Of a stretch of DNA of 64,000 bases, positions 46,946-62,668 are shown one piece after another. The DNA lies in assembly GCA_023375675.1 (NCBI GenBank), contig JALQBC010000033.1, forward strand, positions 310,001 through 374,000, given 5' to 3'. This DNA comes from Cytospora piceicola. Its lineage: Eukaryota; Ascomycota; Sordariomycetes; Diaporthales; Cytosporaceae. Positions within the stretch are counted from its first letter, which is position 1. The number at the start of each line of letters is the position of its first letter. Made by a program: the position numbers and the translations under genes. The notes under the pieces were generated by a model. The model made no database searches, had not been told where the DNA came from, and worked only from the letters and a program-made list of their open reading frames with translations.

Positions 46946-49900
46946 ATTACCTCCGGAAGAAAAAAATCTTCGTTTATAAAAATACAGGTATTATAGTTGT
47001 AATTAGATTAATAATAAGTTTATAGTATAAGGGTAGTTATATTTATAGGATAAAGAGAAGAACCGTTATTAATTTATAAAAGAGGTATTATATTTAGGTA
47101 ACGACGGTATTTAAATTATAATATAACGAAAAAACCGGCGAAAGCCCGGGTAAACTATAGTAGTATATATAGTAAAAGAAATAAAAGCTTATAGAAGTAT
47201 AAAGTATAGTTAGGAAAAGAGTACGGTTAACTATAAAAAAAGGAAGGTAAAAGTAGTTTTTATTTTTAAGTACTTACCTTATAGTATTAGTAGACTTATA
47301 TATATTATTAACATCGCTAAACGAATAAAAAAAAAAAGGTAACGATTATTTTTATCTTTAGATACTTATTATACGACGTCGGTTTACTTATATATATAGT
47401 CGATACTACGAAAAAGCTTATAGACCTATAGACGTAAAATAACGAATATAAGGATAATTATAAAATAATAATTAAATAACGACTAAACGAAACGTATTTT
47501 TAAAGAATTTAACGGAGTTTTAACTCCTTTTTAGCTAAAAGGGATAACGGATCGAATAACGCCTTTACGTTTTTATTAAAAACGTTTTTAATTAACGTTA
47601 TAACCTTATTAAACGTTAAGGCTATAGCCTTAATTATATTATAGGCTTTAAGGTACGAATTTATATTATATAAGCGACGTTTAAACGTTTCGGTAGACGT
47701 ACAACCGAGGTTACTTATATAAAGACGTTTTTATTTATAGCGAGTACTTACTTAGTTCATATCGCTACTCTTTTAAAACTTAGTTTTAATAAAACCGAAG
47801 TTTATTCGGTAACAGAGAAAGTGTTTAAGTACGAAGGTAACGCTAAAGTATTATATATACGACTTTTTATCAAGTTTTTAAATATAGCAGATAAAGTTTA
47901 TTATTTATACAGCGGTACTATATAGTACTATAATATTAGTATTAATTATATTAAGTAGTAAAACGACGTAAAGCTTTTAGCTGTTTATCTAAACGTAAGT
48001 ATTAGTTTTAAGCTTATAGCCTGTTTCGATAGCGTATATAACAGGTGTAGTAGTATTAAACTAAGCGGATATATTAGGCTTATCGTTTTTATATATATCG
48101 TCGATAACGGCGATAAGGTATATTAAACGTTCGCGTTTTATAAAAGGCGAATTTACTTTAAACTTATCCGATTTATAAACTATAATAGGCGAACTGTCGT
48201 CGGTAATACGACGTTTTCTGCTTATAAAAGAGCTTTTAGCGAGGTTAAACCGGGGGCTATATATTAATTCTTTTTTAATATCGTCTTTTATAGGGATAAG
48301 AGCGGTAAATAAGCCTTTTCGGCTTAATAACTATAGGTTTTATAGTAAACGTCCGGGAGTTAGCTACGCTTTAAGCTTTTAAAAGGCGTTTATAATAACC
48401 TCGGTATAGGTAATAATATCGGATATAAGGCTATAGTATTTCTTTTTAGTCTTTTACTATTCCTTTATAGTAGTGTAACTAGTATTTATAAGTTCGGTAT
48501 TTAAAAACTATAGGCTTATAGTAGCGTGTTATATTATAACTAGGTTTATTTTATTAATAGTAAGGTTACTTACGTTTTAGGCGAATTAGCCTTTTTTATT
48601 ACAGCAGATGTGTTTATTATATTTACGAGATAGAGTAGACGAAGGCGCGGGGGGACTACGAGCGAATAAGTTTAAATCTCTTCGAGCCGATATTATAAAA
48701 GAATATTAAACTCTACCTTTTAGTCGGTAAGGTTAGTATATCTTTCGTCGATTACTTTTTATTGAAAACGTGTCTGTTCGGCCGTACGGCGATATAAGTA
48801 GGTATTAAATTAGGTATTAGTAGCGGACGTTTTAACGGATATCGTCGATTTTCTTTTATATAGGTAAAGTTTTTATTTATATTTATCGAGGTTTAATATA
48901 TTCCGACGTAAGGCTTTATAGATCTTTATTAAGTATTCCTTTATACGGCTTTTCCGTAGGTATAGATAACCGGGGTTATAAGGGGTAAGGTATAGTACTA
49001 AGTAAAACTTTAGTATTTTAAGGTATTTATAAAATATTCGGCTACTAATGTTTTATATAGGTTTTTTAATCTAGTATACGTACTTAACGGTAAATATAAA
49101 GTAAGTTCGATATAATAGTTTTAAATTATATAAAATAGTAAATAGACGGTAACTTTAAGGTAAGTTTTTAAGTAGAATATTTCGTATAATAGTTAAGCTA
49201 ACGATATAGTATTTTAAAGGTAAGCTTTAGCGAAAAGAACGAAATAGAGAAAAGTAGTAGATAATATAAAAAAGAAAGTTTAGGTTAATAGTCGGTTAGT
49301 AAACAGGTTTTCTTTATTATTATTTGTTACCTAATATTAATATAAACGTATTTAACCTTTATTACTCGGTAACTCTTTATAAACGTCGAATATTACTTTT
49401 CGACTTTAACGTCGGCGTTACCGGCCGATTTACCGGTTGTTTATTAAGTAGTTTTCTTTTTAGCCGAGGCTATAGTACTTAAGTAACTATTTCTTTAAGT
49501 TCCGGTTGTTTTATAAACGGTTCTTTTTTTATTACTAACTAAACGTATAGTTTTTTATTTTTTTTTTATTTTATTTCGAATTCTTAAATTATTTTATCGG
49601 TATTTAAAGTATCTTACAGTATTTATATATTAAAATAGCTAAGGTAATCGGTTTATTTTATAAGATACTCGACGTATAGCTATTTATAACTATACTTCCG
49701 CTTACGTTTAACTATAATACGTTATAACTTATAATATTTAAAGGCCTTATTATACTTTTACGCTTCGTTATCTTTTACTTTTATAAGCTTTACGGCTAAT
49801 AGATTTCGTTTATACAAGTTAGACTATAGCGGCTTACTTAAAAATAGATAAATTATAGATAATATTAAGTAAATATTTATATATAAAGCTATTTTAAGCT

Positions 49901-52029
49901 TATATACTAGTTTGTTTATTTTATATATAACTTAGAATAGTCTTATATACTATTAAAAATACTTTCGGGCTAGATTTTTAAGTAGCGTATAGCTATAGTA
50001 AAGTTCGATAAAAACCTAGTTACTTAAAGTAAACTTATATTAACGATACTTTTTATTATACTATAGTTTTACGGCTATTTAAGCTTCGGCGATTATAAGT
50101 TACGCTTTTTTTTAAAATATATTTTAAGTTAACGCCGGAATACCTTTTTTTAGCTAGTTTATTCCGATAGAATTAAATCTGTATAAAAGCTAGTTAATAA
50201 AGTATTTTATAGCTTTATTATAAGCGTTATTTAAGTTAAACTATAATATTAAGATAATATCGGTTTATTCGACTTTAAAATACGTTATAGCGAATATCCG
50301 GACTACTAATTCTACTATTTTATTCTTACTTTCGGACTAGCTGTCGGTCTATAGGTATTAAACGGTTAAATAAGCTAGCTTAATATTTAAACTAGACTAT
50401 AAGCTTTATTAAAAGTCCGAAAAGAACTTAGAATTTCTATTAAAGATAATACGTTATAAGATACTTTAGTTATATAGATATAATATACGTAATAGCACGT
50501 ATACTTAATCTACGGCTATATATACGGTATTATTAAGGATAACGATAATCGTTTTATTATACTTATTTATAACCGAAAGAAAGACGTCGAAGAAAAGTAC
50601 TTTAAAGATTACTTACAGAGTATTAATAGTTAAAACGTCGGGTAAAGCTATTATAAAGTTTATAGTAATAGTATAAAATAGAATTAGTAGCGAAAGAATA
50701 GGCTATATCTTTTTTAATAACTATTAGTTTTTATTACAATTTATTATATAAACTAGATAATTCTTAATATATTCGAAAACCTTCTGATAATAATTTTTAA
50801 TTATAAACTAGTCGGTAAGGTTATATTAGACTTTATTTTTACCGAAGTAGTATTTAACGTTATAAGCTTTAATAATAAGATTTATAGCTACTTATACCGG
50901 GATATAAAGACGTTATTTACTTAATAACTTTACGAGATATAAGAGTTTATTTATATTTAACTCGAACGGTATATTTACTTTTATTTAATTACTTTATAGT
51001 TATTAGATAATATTAGTTTAACTAATATATTTTTAATATCTTACGATAATACGATTTTTAAACATTTAGTTAATAAAGATTTCGGATATACTATATAAAG
51101 CGGTGTTTTTTTATAATTTACCGAGTACGCTATTATTTTTTATAAGCTATTAACTCGTCGATAGCTTAAAGATAGTATTTATTAATATATTAGTTACCTC
51201 CGGAATATAATAAACGTTTAAACTATATTAGCTTAAGTACTTTAATATAAGAATAAGCTTTATATTTATCTTAGTTTTATTTACTATATCGAGGGACGTT
51301 TACTTAACGATATCGATAGTAGTAGTATAGTTTATAAAGATATATATAGGTTATTTACGGTTTAAACTAATAACCGTATAAAGTTTATAAACTAGCTATA
51401 CTAAATAAGTAACCTCGAGTTCGGTTAGCTAGTATTTACGTTTAGCTGTATTAATAGTTTTATTTAGATACTATAATAAACGGATTTAAGTATAAGGTAT
51501 AAATAACTTCCGGTTTTATTTAAAATTATCGTTTAGCTAAAAAACGATACTTAAAAATCTAATTTCCTTCGAAGTATTTAACTAAATAAATAACGGTTTA
51601 TCCGGGTTTTAATAAAATAAGGCGTTTTTACTTATTAGAGCCGACTTAAGATCGTTAAAAGAATATACCTTTTTTTAGGTAAGCTCGAAAAAGGTTCGAT
51701 AAGTATAGTTTTTCCGGGCGTTATTTTTCGGAAGTTTTTTATTTTCTTATTTTTTAACAAGTATTTAAGTCTTTTATCTTTATAATAAATCGATACGTTT
51801 AGTATACCGTAGTATAAAATAGCGAAGATAACCTATAAGGCTAATAAACTTCTCGAGTTACTATAACGTAGTAAAGAACTATAGCTAAGTAATAGTTTTT
51901 ACCTGGTTTAAAGTATTATATATATTTAGTTTATTAACCTTAAATCTAAGTAATTCTATTAAAGGATATCCGATAAAGGATTTTTTAACTAATAAAAATA
52001 TATAACGCTTTATAAATAATATAAATAGC

Positions 52030-52200
52030 TACTTTAAATATTTTATATACTCTTCGGTAGTATTAAAAAAGACGATAATATTATCGATAAACGCAGTAGT
52101 AAAATACTTAAACGGCCGGAGTATATAATTTATATACCGTTAAATATATACCGGTAAGTTACAGAATTTTATAAATATAACTTTTAGCCGTTTTTAACTA
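52030..52200 (-). pseudogene. Reverse transcriptase relic of copy A
   Basis: Minus-strand reading gives FIDNIIVFFNTTEEYI, matching the gypsy pattern F(I/L)DD(I/V)LVFSxTxEEH with D to N changes at the catalytic box as RIP would cause. Upstream RYINYILRPF corresponds to the usual QRxINxxLRxxL segment. Stops interrupt the frame. Confidence 0.7.
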
Positions 52201-55200
52201 TAATAACTAATTAAAGTAAACCGTTTACGATATAGTAAGTATACTTAAAATTAATAGAAAAATAAGCTTACGTCGATAATAGTAAGAAAAGACTTACTAC
52301 AGATATTTTTAAAAACGTTTAACTAAAGAGGTAGCGGATACGTATCGGGAATAGTTACTTTATTAAAAGTATAAAGGTTTACGACTATATATCTTTTACG
52401 TTTACTTTTTATTATCTTTTATACTACGAAAATAGGTAAGTTAAATAAAATAGACTAGGTAACTTATTCGGTATAACCTTATTTATAAAAACCGTTTATT
52501 ATATCGTTAATAATTTTTTAGTTTCTTTTATTAAAGTAGTATAGTTATTACGATATTTTCTGATTTTATTAGCCTTCGATTAAAGGAACTTATATCTGTT
52601 TACCTTTAAGTATTCGAATATTCGAAGTGTTTTTAAATATATATATAAACTTACGTACGAGACGGTTTACCTTTAATATAAACTTAAGCGAATACCGGTA
52701 TATATATATATTATTTAATAGCTTTATTTCGAGTAAGTCTTTAATATAAGTAATACTAAGTTTTTTATTTAAGCGAAGATGTTTATGTATCTTTACGTCT
52801 GTTTTATTTAGAGGCGGCTTATTCGGGATAAATTCCTTAATACTAATAGATTATTCGATACTACTTAAAGCGTTTAATATATTAATAAAGTTAAATTTAG
52901 AAAATAAGTTAACGATTACGTTTTACGTAAATAGCTCGGAATAATAGAAAGGTAATTAATTATAATCTAATAAGGTTTAAATAGTGTTTTCCTATCTTAT
53001 ACGTTTTATATATTTTTTAAAGATAGGTTCGAGTATATTTAAATAAGTGTTTTTACTAACTTTTAAAGGAAAAGACGATTAATTTATAGCTATTACGCTG
53101 TAAAAGTTTTAGCTAATTAAGGTATTTACCTAACTTTTTTACTTTAGCTTAAATAAAAAGGATTTAGTTTTTCTATAAGTAGCTTAATAATAGGTATAAT
53201 ACGGTTTAATTATAATAGAATTATAGCGGCGAAGGCGGCTTTTACCTTATAAGTATATAAGGCGGTCTTAATAAAGACCGATACCTTTACTCGCGTATTA
53301 TTAAAATAATTAAATAATACGTTAACTACCGAGTTAAAGATATTTACCTAATATAATACTATAAATTCTTATTTTATTAGTAGTTTTACGTTTAAGCGTT
53401 TAAGTATTTACGCTTTTATTTTTACCGATAAGATAGTAGGCGAATTATTTAAGCTAGCTTAATAAAAGATATTAAACTTAGCTTAGCTAAAGGTACTTAT
53501 TTTACTTATCTTTCGAAGATTAGCTTAGGCTTTTTAGTTTATTTTAGTATTAAGTATTAGGTTTAGTATTACTTAAGAGATTATATATTTAAAAGCCCCG
53601 GTATTATAATAGGTATTAAAAGTATAACCGGTTAAAGAACTACGTGCCTCGGTATAGGCGTATATATAGCTATAACCTTTATATAACGATACTTAAAGCG
53701 GTATATTAAAGTTTAAAACAGGACCTTTTTATCTTATCGTATCGTAGTACGTTTTAGTATTATTATAATAACGATAGTACTTAAAGAAACGTAGTTTAAA
53801 TAAAGAAATATAACTATAATCGATATAATAGAGATTATCCGGATAAAACGGATATTTTTTATAGTAAATACCGTCGTTTAATAGTTTCGGAGTAGATAGT
53901 TTTATATTAAAGTTATATATATCGACGTCTTCGACTATTATATATTTATTATTCGAAGGCTTTTCTTTATCGGTAGATTAGTTATTTTTTAGGCTTATCT
54001 GTTTACTAATATTATCCGGTAGTTCGTTTATTATAATAAGTGTTATTTTTTCGTTAACTAGATAAAAGCCGTTTTATATTAGCTTCTTTTCGCAGGCGGT
54101 ATTATATTAAAGGGTATTATCGTTTACGTTAAAGAGTTAAACGTTTTTTACTATTACGTTACTTTTACTATTTTAACGAATAAAACGTCGAAAGATTTTA
54201 AGCTAATTATAACGCTTTTATAGGTAACGTTATTTAAAAAGACTTTAGTTTATAGTATTAGTTAATAGCTATAACGCTAGCTTAAGTAGTAGTAGGTTAT
54301 AAGTAGTCTGTTATTAGTTTTAAACGGCCTTTTACGTTTCGATTAGTTATTTTTACTATTTAGGTAATAACTTTTAATAATCGCTTAAACTAAGCTATAG
54401 AAGCTATCTTAATACTTAAGCTTAAGGTAAGGCTTATTTAAACTGTTAAAAGTTAAAACGGTTAAACGATAAAACCGGTTATTAAAAGCCGGCTTTTTAT
54501 AGCCGGGAACGGATAGGTTAAGCTTAGTATCGCGGTAGCTTAGATCGACGTTTATTTATAATAAGCTATTATAGCTTTATATAGATAAACGCGGCTTTTT
54601 TTTCGAGTATATACTAAGTCTTTTACTTAACTTTAAGCTTATATTCGAAGTTTTAAAAGTTAACGTTATACTCGAAGCGATTAAAGTAATAGGCGATTAT
54701 CTGTTTATTAATTTAGTTTTATATATTTTAAGCGATAAAACTATTTAGCTACTTAACTAAAACGGTAAAACGATAGATATATTAAGTAAAATCTAAAATA
54801 TTCTTATTATTTCGGGTATTACGTTATATATATCGAAGGTTATTTAAAATTCCGTCAGCTATATTATAAGGTATATTAAAGTTTATAATAAAGTACTTTT
54901 TTTACTTTATCTATATATTAAGGTAAATAGTTAAGTTAAATTTTTCTTTATTTAATAAAGTATTTTAAAACTATAAATAAGTAGATCTAGTAAAGTAAGT
55001 AAAGAGATTTTAATATAAAGTTTATCGTCGAGTTTTAATATTAGCGATATATATACGATAACGTTAGATAAACGTTAACAGGTTTTTTTATACCGTTACT
55101 TTATTATCTATATAAGATACTTTTATAAGTTTTTCGGTATTATTTTAGCTAGTATATAGTTTAAATCTTCTAAAAGTATTTTCCTTAAACTTTTAAGTAA

Positions 55201-56841
55201 ATAATAAGTTTATAAGTAGTTAAAAAACGTTAATCGATAGTTTACGTTTATAGTTATATATATCTCGGCTTTTATTTCGGTTAAGATAACGACTAAGTAG
55301 GCTTCCGTTTTAGTTACGATTATAAACAAAGTCGTTATTATTTAAGCTATCGTTTAAGTTATCGCCGGGGTTTTTATTACTACCGGCTATATAATATATA
55401 TAGTTTTTAGCAAGTTATATATTATTTTTTCGAATAGCGTAATTATATTAATAAGAATTCTCGAGGTAAGCTATCGGTTTATAAATAGTATAGTAGAAAT
55501 TAAAAAGATTACTTAATAATATATAAGATAACGGTACTTATAGATTTATTTTTTATTTATATAGTCGGAACGCCTCGGTATTTCTTAATATAGAAATTAT
55601 AGCGTTAATACGACGTTCTTTTTTAAAACTACCCGGTAAGTTCGCCTATACTAAAGTAATTTCCGGTCGGTTAAGTATATTAGTTTAAACGGCTTATAAA
55701 ATTAAATTCTTTTTTTATAATAGTATTATAGAAATAATTAAAAACAATATAACGTATAGCCGGATAGTTTCGGTTATTAATCTAAATAAGAGTAAAACCT
55801 TTAAATTACTATACTATATACTTTTTATCGTTTTTAATTATCGTTCAGGGTTTTAAGTAGTCTTTTTATCTTTTCTGTCTATTTCGACTATTATTTCTCG
55901 GTTTTTTAACTCTTCGAGTTCTCTTACTACGTAAACTACCGGTTCGATTAAGGTATAAGCAGAAGGTTAGTATTTTAATAAAAACAGAGTTTTTAAAGCG
56001 TTATAGATAATTACCTTTCGTTTACGCTTTATTTAGCTTAAACCGAGTATTACCTCGAAAAGTAGCCTTTATCTTTTATAAAATAAGCTTTTAAACTTAA
56101 GTTTCTATAAAAACTAATAAATCGGTTTACGTTTTTCGAAGTTATAAATATAACTTAACCGTTATAAGTTATAAAAATACCGGAATTTATAGTAGAACTT
56201 AATATTTTTACCGGACTAGCTATATATAACGATAAAGAAATAAACGTCGTCGGGCTTTTATAGCTAACAACTAAAGTAGTATACCTTATAAATATATTCT
56301 ATAAAACGTTTTCGAGTATAGTAAAGTTAGTTATTTTTATTTTAATTATTATAGTAATACTTAAGGTAAAAGGTATAAAGCTGCTATTAGTTAGTATAGC
56401 TAGTCGAATATTTTAAAAAGGTAAGATTATAGTTTATAACGTAAAGTCGGTATTAAGTAAGGTATTCGGTAATAGCTACTTTAATATAATATAAAAGCTA
56501 AATATTTTTAACAACTATATAGTTTTATAATATCGTTAAAAATATATCCGGGAAACGTATATCGAATACGTTGTTTAAACCTAATATAGCTATAATATAA
56601 AATTCTTATAGTAAATAACCGGTAAGTTATAATAAATAGGTAATAATACCGGTTAAGTAAATAAAATAACGTTTTTATACTTTTCGATTTTTTAAAATCC
56701 GGAGATTAAAGCTAATTACCTGTTAGCTACTATAGTAATAGTAACTTAATAACTATCGTAGTATAGTTCGATAAACTTAATTTGTAATATTAAAAGGTTA
56801 AGCGATACGTAATAAAGCGTATTTAAGTTATAGCTACTATT

Positions 56842-57079
56842 TAATAGTAACGGTACGGTATAGTAGTATATAATAATAATAGATTCTTTCTTTCTCTCTT
56901 TATATAACCGAGTACTTTTATAAACTATATACAGACTTACGAACCTATTATAAACTTACTTTAAGTTTATTATATAATTACCGTACGTTTAACTGTTCGA
57001 ATTACTAGTAAATATACAGTGAATTCGTAGGTACGTTTATAGGTAGGTTCGCTACGAACTTACCGGTAGGTGTATAATA
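56842..57079 (-). repeat. 5' LTR of copy A
   Basis: 238 bp, direct repeat of 46708-46945 and inverted repeat of 57619-57856. It is followed by the target duplication TTTAG at 57080-57084. Confidence 0.85.
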
Positions 57080-57084
57080 TTTAG

Positions 57085-57618
57085 TAAATTAATATAAAAA
57101 TCCGAAAGCGAAAATAAGCTATATAATCGTTTAAGAAAAGTAATATTATAATACTAAAAAAGGCTATATAAAGAATAACCTGTCTATAAGCCTATATATA
57201 CGCTATAAAAGCCTTATAAAAAAAAAGTCTTTTTTATCTTTTTTAAACTTTAAATAAAAAAGTATATATCTTTAAATATAGTTTTTACTATAATAATAAT
57301 CTTTTAAAAAACAGATAACTACTACTTATTAAACTAGCTATAAACGTTATTATAAAATAGCTATTAGTTTTTTATATTATAGTTTAGCTTAACTTTTAGC
57401 TATAAGTTTAACTGTATTAATTTTTAGTTATACTATAGCTTAAAAAGACCGAAATCTTTAAAGTTCTTTTTATACTTATAAAGCTATTATTAAAAAAAGA
57501 AAAGGCTATAATTAAAATATAACTTTTAAAGGCTAAGTAAGATATTAGTATAACTACAGAAATAATATAGCAGATTATTATAAATTAAAACTATAAACGT
57601 ATTTTATAACCTGGTATA
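57085..57618. other. Spacer between inverted retrotransposon copies
   Basis: About 530 bp of RIP-mutated DNA between the two 5' LTRs. No gene and no repeat partner was recognised. It forms the loop of the large inverted repeat. Confidence 0.5.
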
Positions 57619-57856
57619 TATTATATACCTACCGGTAAGTTTATAGCGAACCTACCTGTAAATATACCTATAAATTTACTATATATTTACCGGTAATTCG
57701 GATAGTTAAACGTACAGTAATTATATAATAAACTTAAAGTAAGTTTATAATAGGTTTATAAGTTTATATATAATTTATAAAAGTATTTAGTTATATAAAA
57801 AGAGAAAAAGAGAATCTATTTTTATTATATACTATTATACTATACTATTACTATTA
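57619..57856 (+). repeat. 5' LTR of copy B
   Basis: 238 bp, begins TATTATATACC and ends TTACTATTA, the inverted counterpart of the copy A LTRs. The five bases before it are GTATA; their partner is outside the window. Confidence 0.85.
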
Positions 57857-60800
57857 AATAATAACTATAACTTAAATACGTTCCGTTATATATCGCTTAG
57901 CCTTTTAATATTATAAATTAAGTTTATCGGACTATATTATAATAGTTATCGAGTTACTATTATTATAGTAGCTAATAGGTAATTAGCTTTAATCTCCGGA
58001 TTTTAAAAGATTAAAAAATATAAAAACGTTATCTTATTTACTTAGCCGGTATTATTACTTATTTATTATAACTTACCGGTTATTTACTATAAGAATTCTA
58101 TATATAGCTATATCAGGTTTAAACGATATACTCGACGTATACTTTCCGGATATATTTTTAATAATACCTTAAAACTATATAATTATTAAAGATATTTAGC
58201 TTTTACGTCGTATTAAAGTAGCTATTACCGAATACCTTACTTAATACCGACTTTATATTATAAACTATAATCTTACTTTTTTAAAGTACTTAATTAGCTA
58301 TATTAACTAATAGTAGCTTTATACTTTTTACTTTAAGTATTACTATAATAATTAAAATAAAAATAACTAACTTCGCTATATTTAAAAACGCTTTATAAAA
58401 TATATTTATAAAGTATATTATTTTAATTGTTAGCTATAAAAGCCTAATAACGCTTATTTCTTTATTGTTATATATAATTAGTCTAGTAAAAATATTAAGT
58501 TTTATTATAAATTCCGGTACTTTTATAACTTACGATAGTTAAACTATACTTATAACTTAAAAAAATATAAACCGATTTATTAGTTTTTATAGAAACTTAA
58601 GTTCGAAAACTTATTTTATAAAAAATAAAAGCTATTTTTTAAAGTAATACTTAGTTTAAGCTAAATAAAACGTAAATAAAAAGTAATTATTTATAACGTT
58701 TTAAAAACTTTATTTTTATTAAAATACTAATCTTTTATTTATACCTTAGTCGAACCGGTAGTTTATATAGTAAAAGAACTTAAATAGTTAAAAAGCTAAA
58801 AAATAATAGTTAAAATAAATAAAGAAAATAAAAAGACTATTTAAAACTTTAAATAATAATTAAAAATAATAGAAAGTATATAATATAATAATTTAAAGGT
58901 TTTATCTTTATTTAAATTAATAACCGAAACTATTTACCTATATATTATATTATTTTTAATTATTTTTATAATACTATTATAAAAAAAGGATTTAGTTTTA
59001 TAAGCTATTTAAACTAATATATTTAACCGACTAAAAATTACTTTAATATAAATAAATTTACTAAGTACTTTTAAAAAAGAACGTTATATTAATATTATAA
59101 TCTTTATATTAAAAAATATCGAAACGTTTTAACTATATAAGTAAAAAATAAGTTTATAAATACTATTATCTTATATATTATTAAATAATCTTTTTAATTT
59201 CTACCGTATTACTTATAAACCGGCGGCTTACTTTAAGAATTTTCGTTAATATAGTCGCGTCGTTTAAAGAAGTAATATATAACCTATTAAAGACTATATA
59301 TATTATATAGCCGGTAACAGTAAAGACTTTAATAACAACTTTAACGATAGCTTAAACGATAATAACTTCGTTTATAATTATAACTAAGATAAAAGCCTAC
59401 TTAGTTATTATTTTAATAAAAATAAAGGCCGAAATATATATAACTATAAACGTAAATTATCGATTAACGTTCTTTAACTACTTATAGACTTATTATTTAC
59501 TTATAAGTTTAAAAAAAAACATATTTAAAAGATTTAAACTATATACTAGTTAAAATAATACCGAAAAACTTATAAAAGTGTTTTATATAAATAATAAGGT
59601 AACGGTATAAAAAAACTTATTAACGTTTATTTAACGTTATCGTATATATATTACTAATATTAAAACTTAACGATAAACCTTATATTAAAATCTTTTTACT
59701 TACTTTATTAGATTTATTTATTCGTAGTTTTAAAATATTTTATTAAATAAAAAAAGATTTAACTTAACTATCTACTTTAATATATAGATAAAGTAGAAGG
59801 AGTACCTTATTACAGACTTTAGTATACTTTATAATATAGCCGACAGAATTTTAAATAGCTTTTAATATATATAATATAATACTTAAAATAATAAGAATAT
59901 TTTAAACTTTATTTAGTATATCCGTTATTTTACCGTTTTAACTAAATAGCCGGATAGTTTTATCGTTTAAAATATATAAGACTATATCGATAAACAGATA
60001 GTTACTTATTATTTTAATTACTTCGAATATAACGTTAACTCTTAAGACTTCGAATATAAGCTTAAAGCTAAATAAAAAACTTAGTATATACTTAAAAAAA
60101 AAGCCGCGTTTATCTATATAAGGCTATAATAGCTTATTATAAATAAATATCGACCCGAGCTATTATAATATTAGCTTTAGCTTATCTATTTCCGGCTATA
60201 AAAAGCCGGTTTTTAATAATTAGTTTTATCGTTTAACTGTTTTAACTTTTAACAGTTTAAATAAGCTTTACTTTAAGCTTAAGTATTAAAACAGCTTTTA
60301 TAGCTTAGTTTAAACGATTATTAAAAGTTATTATCCGAGTAGTAAAAATAGCTAATCGAAACGCGAAAAGCTATTTAAGACTAATAATAAGCTACTTATA
60401 ACCTGTTATTACTTAAGCTAACGCTATAGCTACTAACTAATACTATAAACTAAGATCTCTTTAAATAACGTTACTTATAAAAACGTTATAATTAGCTTAA
60501 AATCTTCTAACGTTTTACTTATCCGAATAGTAAAGGTAACGTAATAGTAAAAAACGTTTAACTCTTTAACGTAAATAATAATATCCTTTAATATAATATT
60601 ACTTATAAAAAAAAGCTAATATAAAACGGCTTTTATCCGGTTAACGAAAAAATAACGTTTATTATAACAGACGAACTACTAAACGATACTAGTAAATAAA
60701 TAGGTTTAAAAAATAATTAATTTACTAACGAAAAAAAACCTTCGAATAATAAATATATAATAGTCGAAAACGTCGATATATATAATTTTAATATAAAACT

Positions 60801-62497
60801 ATTTACTCCGAAACTACTAGATAACGATATCTACTATAAAAGATATCTGTTTTATCCGGATAATCTTTATTATATTAATTATAATTACGTTTTTTCGTTT
60901 AAACTACGTTTTTTTAAGCATTATTATTATTATAATAACGTTAAAACGTACTATAGTATAATAAAATAAGAAGGTTTTATTTTAAATCTTAATATACTAC
61001 TTTAAGTATTATTATATAAAGGTTATAGTTATATATACGTTTATACCGAAACGTATAGTTCTTTAACCGGTTATACTTTTAATACCTGTTATAATATCGA
61101 GGCTTTTAAATATATAATCTTTTAAGCGATACTAAACTTAATACTTAATACTAAAGTAAACTAAAAAGCCCGAGCTAATTTTTAAAAAATAAGTAAAATA
61201 AGTACCTTTAGTTAAACTAAGTTTAATATCTTTTACTAAACTATTTTAAACAGTTTACCTATTATCTTATCGGTAAAAATAAGAGTATAAGTACTTAAAC
61301 GTTTAAATATAAAACTATTAGTAAAATAAGAATTTATAGTATTATATTAAGTAGATATTTTTAACTCGGTAGCTAATATATCGTTTAGTTACTTTAATAG
61401 CGTATAAGTAAAGATATCGGTTTTTACTAAAACCGCCTTATATATATATAAGATAAAAATAGTATCCGCCGCTATAATTCTATTACGATTAAGCCGTATT
61501 ATACTTATTATTAAACTACTTATAGAAAACCTAAATCCTTTTTATTTAAGCTAAAGTAAAAAAGTTAAGTAAATACTTTAATTAGCTAAAACTCTTATAA
61601 TATAATAGCTATAAATTAATCGTCTTTTCCTTTATAAATTAGTAAAAACACTTATTTAAATATACTCGAACTTATCCTTAAAAAATATATAAAACGTATA
61701 AAATAAAAAAGTATTATTTAAACTTTATTAAATTATAATTAATTACCTTTTTATTATTCTAAACTATTTATATAAAATGTAATTATTAACTTATCTTTTA
61801 AGTTTAACTTTACTAATATATTAAACGCTTTAAATAGTATCGAATAACCTGTTAGTATTAAAGACTTTATCCCGAATAAACTGCCTTTAAATAAAATAAA
61901 CGTAAAAATACGTAAATATCTTTATTTAAATAAAAAACTAGGTATTACTTATATTAAAAACCTACCTGAAATAAAGCTATTAAACGACGTATATATATAC
62001 CGGCACTCGTTTAAGTTTATATCGAAAGTAAACTATCTTATATATAAGTTCGTATATATATTTAAAAACACTTTAAATATTCGAGTACTTAAAGATAAAT
62101 AAATATAAGTTCTTTTAATCGAAAGCTAGTAAAATTAAAAGATATTATAATAACTATACTATTTTAATAAAAAAGACTAGAAAATTATTAATAGTATAAT
62201 AAACGGTTTTTATAAATAAGGTTATACCGAATAAGTTACTTAGTTTACTTTATTCGGCTTACTTGTTTTTATAATATAAAAGATAGTAAAAGGTAAATAT
62301 AAGAGATATATAGTTATAAACCTTTATACTTTTAATAAGATAACTATTCTTAATATATATTTACTACCTTTTTAGTTAAACGTTTTTAAAAATATTTATA
62401 GTAAGTCTTTTTTTACTATTATTAATATAAGCTTATTCTTTTATTAGTTTTAAGTATACCTATTATATCGCGAATAGTTTACTTTAGTTAGTTACTA

Positions 62498-62668
62498 TAG
62501 TTAAAAACAACTAAAAGTTATATTTATAAAATTTTATAACTTACCGGCGTATATTTAATAATATATAAACTATATACTCCGGCTATTTAAATACTTTATT
62601 ATAATGTTTATCGATAATATTATTATTTTCTTTAATATTATTAAAGAGTATATAAAGTATTTAAAATA
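62498..62668 (+). pseudogene. Reverse transcriptase relic of copy B
   Basis: Plus-strand reading near 62600 gives MFIDNIIIFFNIIKEYIKYL, the mirror of the copy A relic with its own set of G/A and C/T changes. Stops interrupt it. It confirms the direction of copy B. Confidence 0.7.

Larger units (their letters stand above)
46708..57079 (-). mobile_element. RIP-inactivated Ty3/gypsy-type LTR retrotransposon (copy A)
   Basis: Two 238-bp LTRs of equal length bound this 10.4-kb element, and TTTAG lies directly outside both ends (46703-46707 and 57080-57084). A reverse transcriptase relic near 52030-52200 reads on the minus strand, so the 5' LTR is the right one. It is long for a gypsy element, and the segment 46.9-49.5 kb downstream of pol could be extra or nested sequence. 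Differences between the LTRs are C/T and G/A changes with no net indel. No open frame survives. Confidence 0.85.
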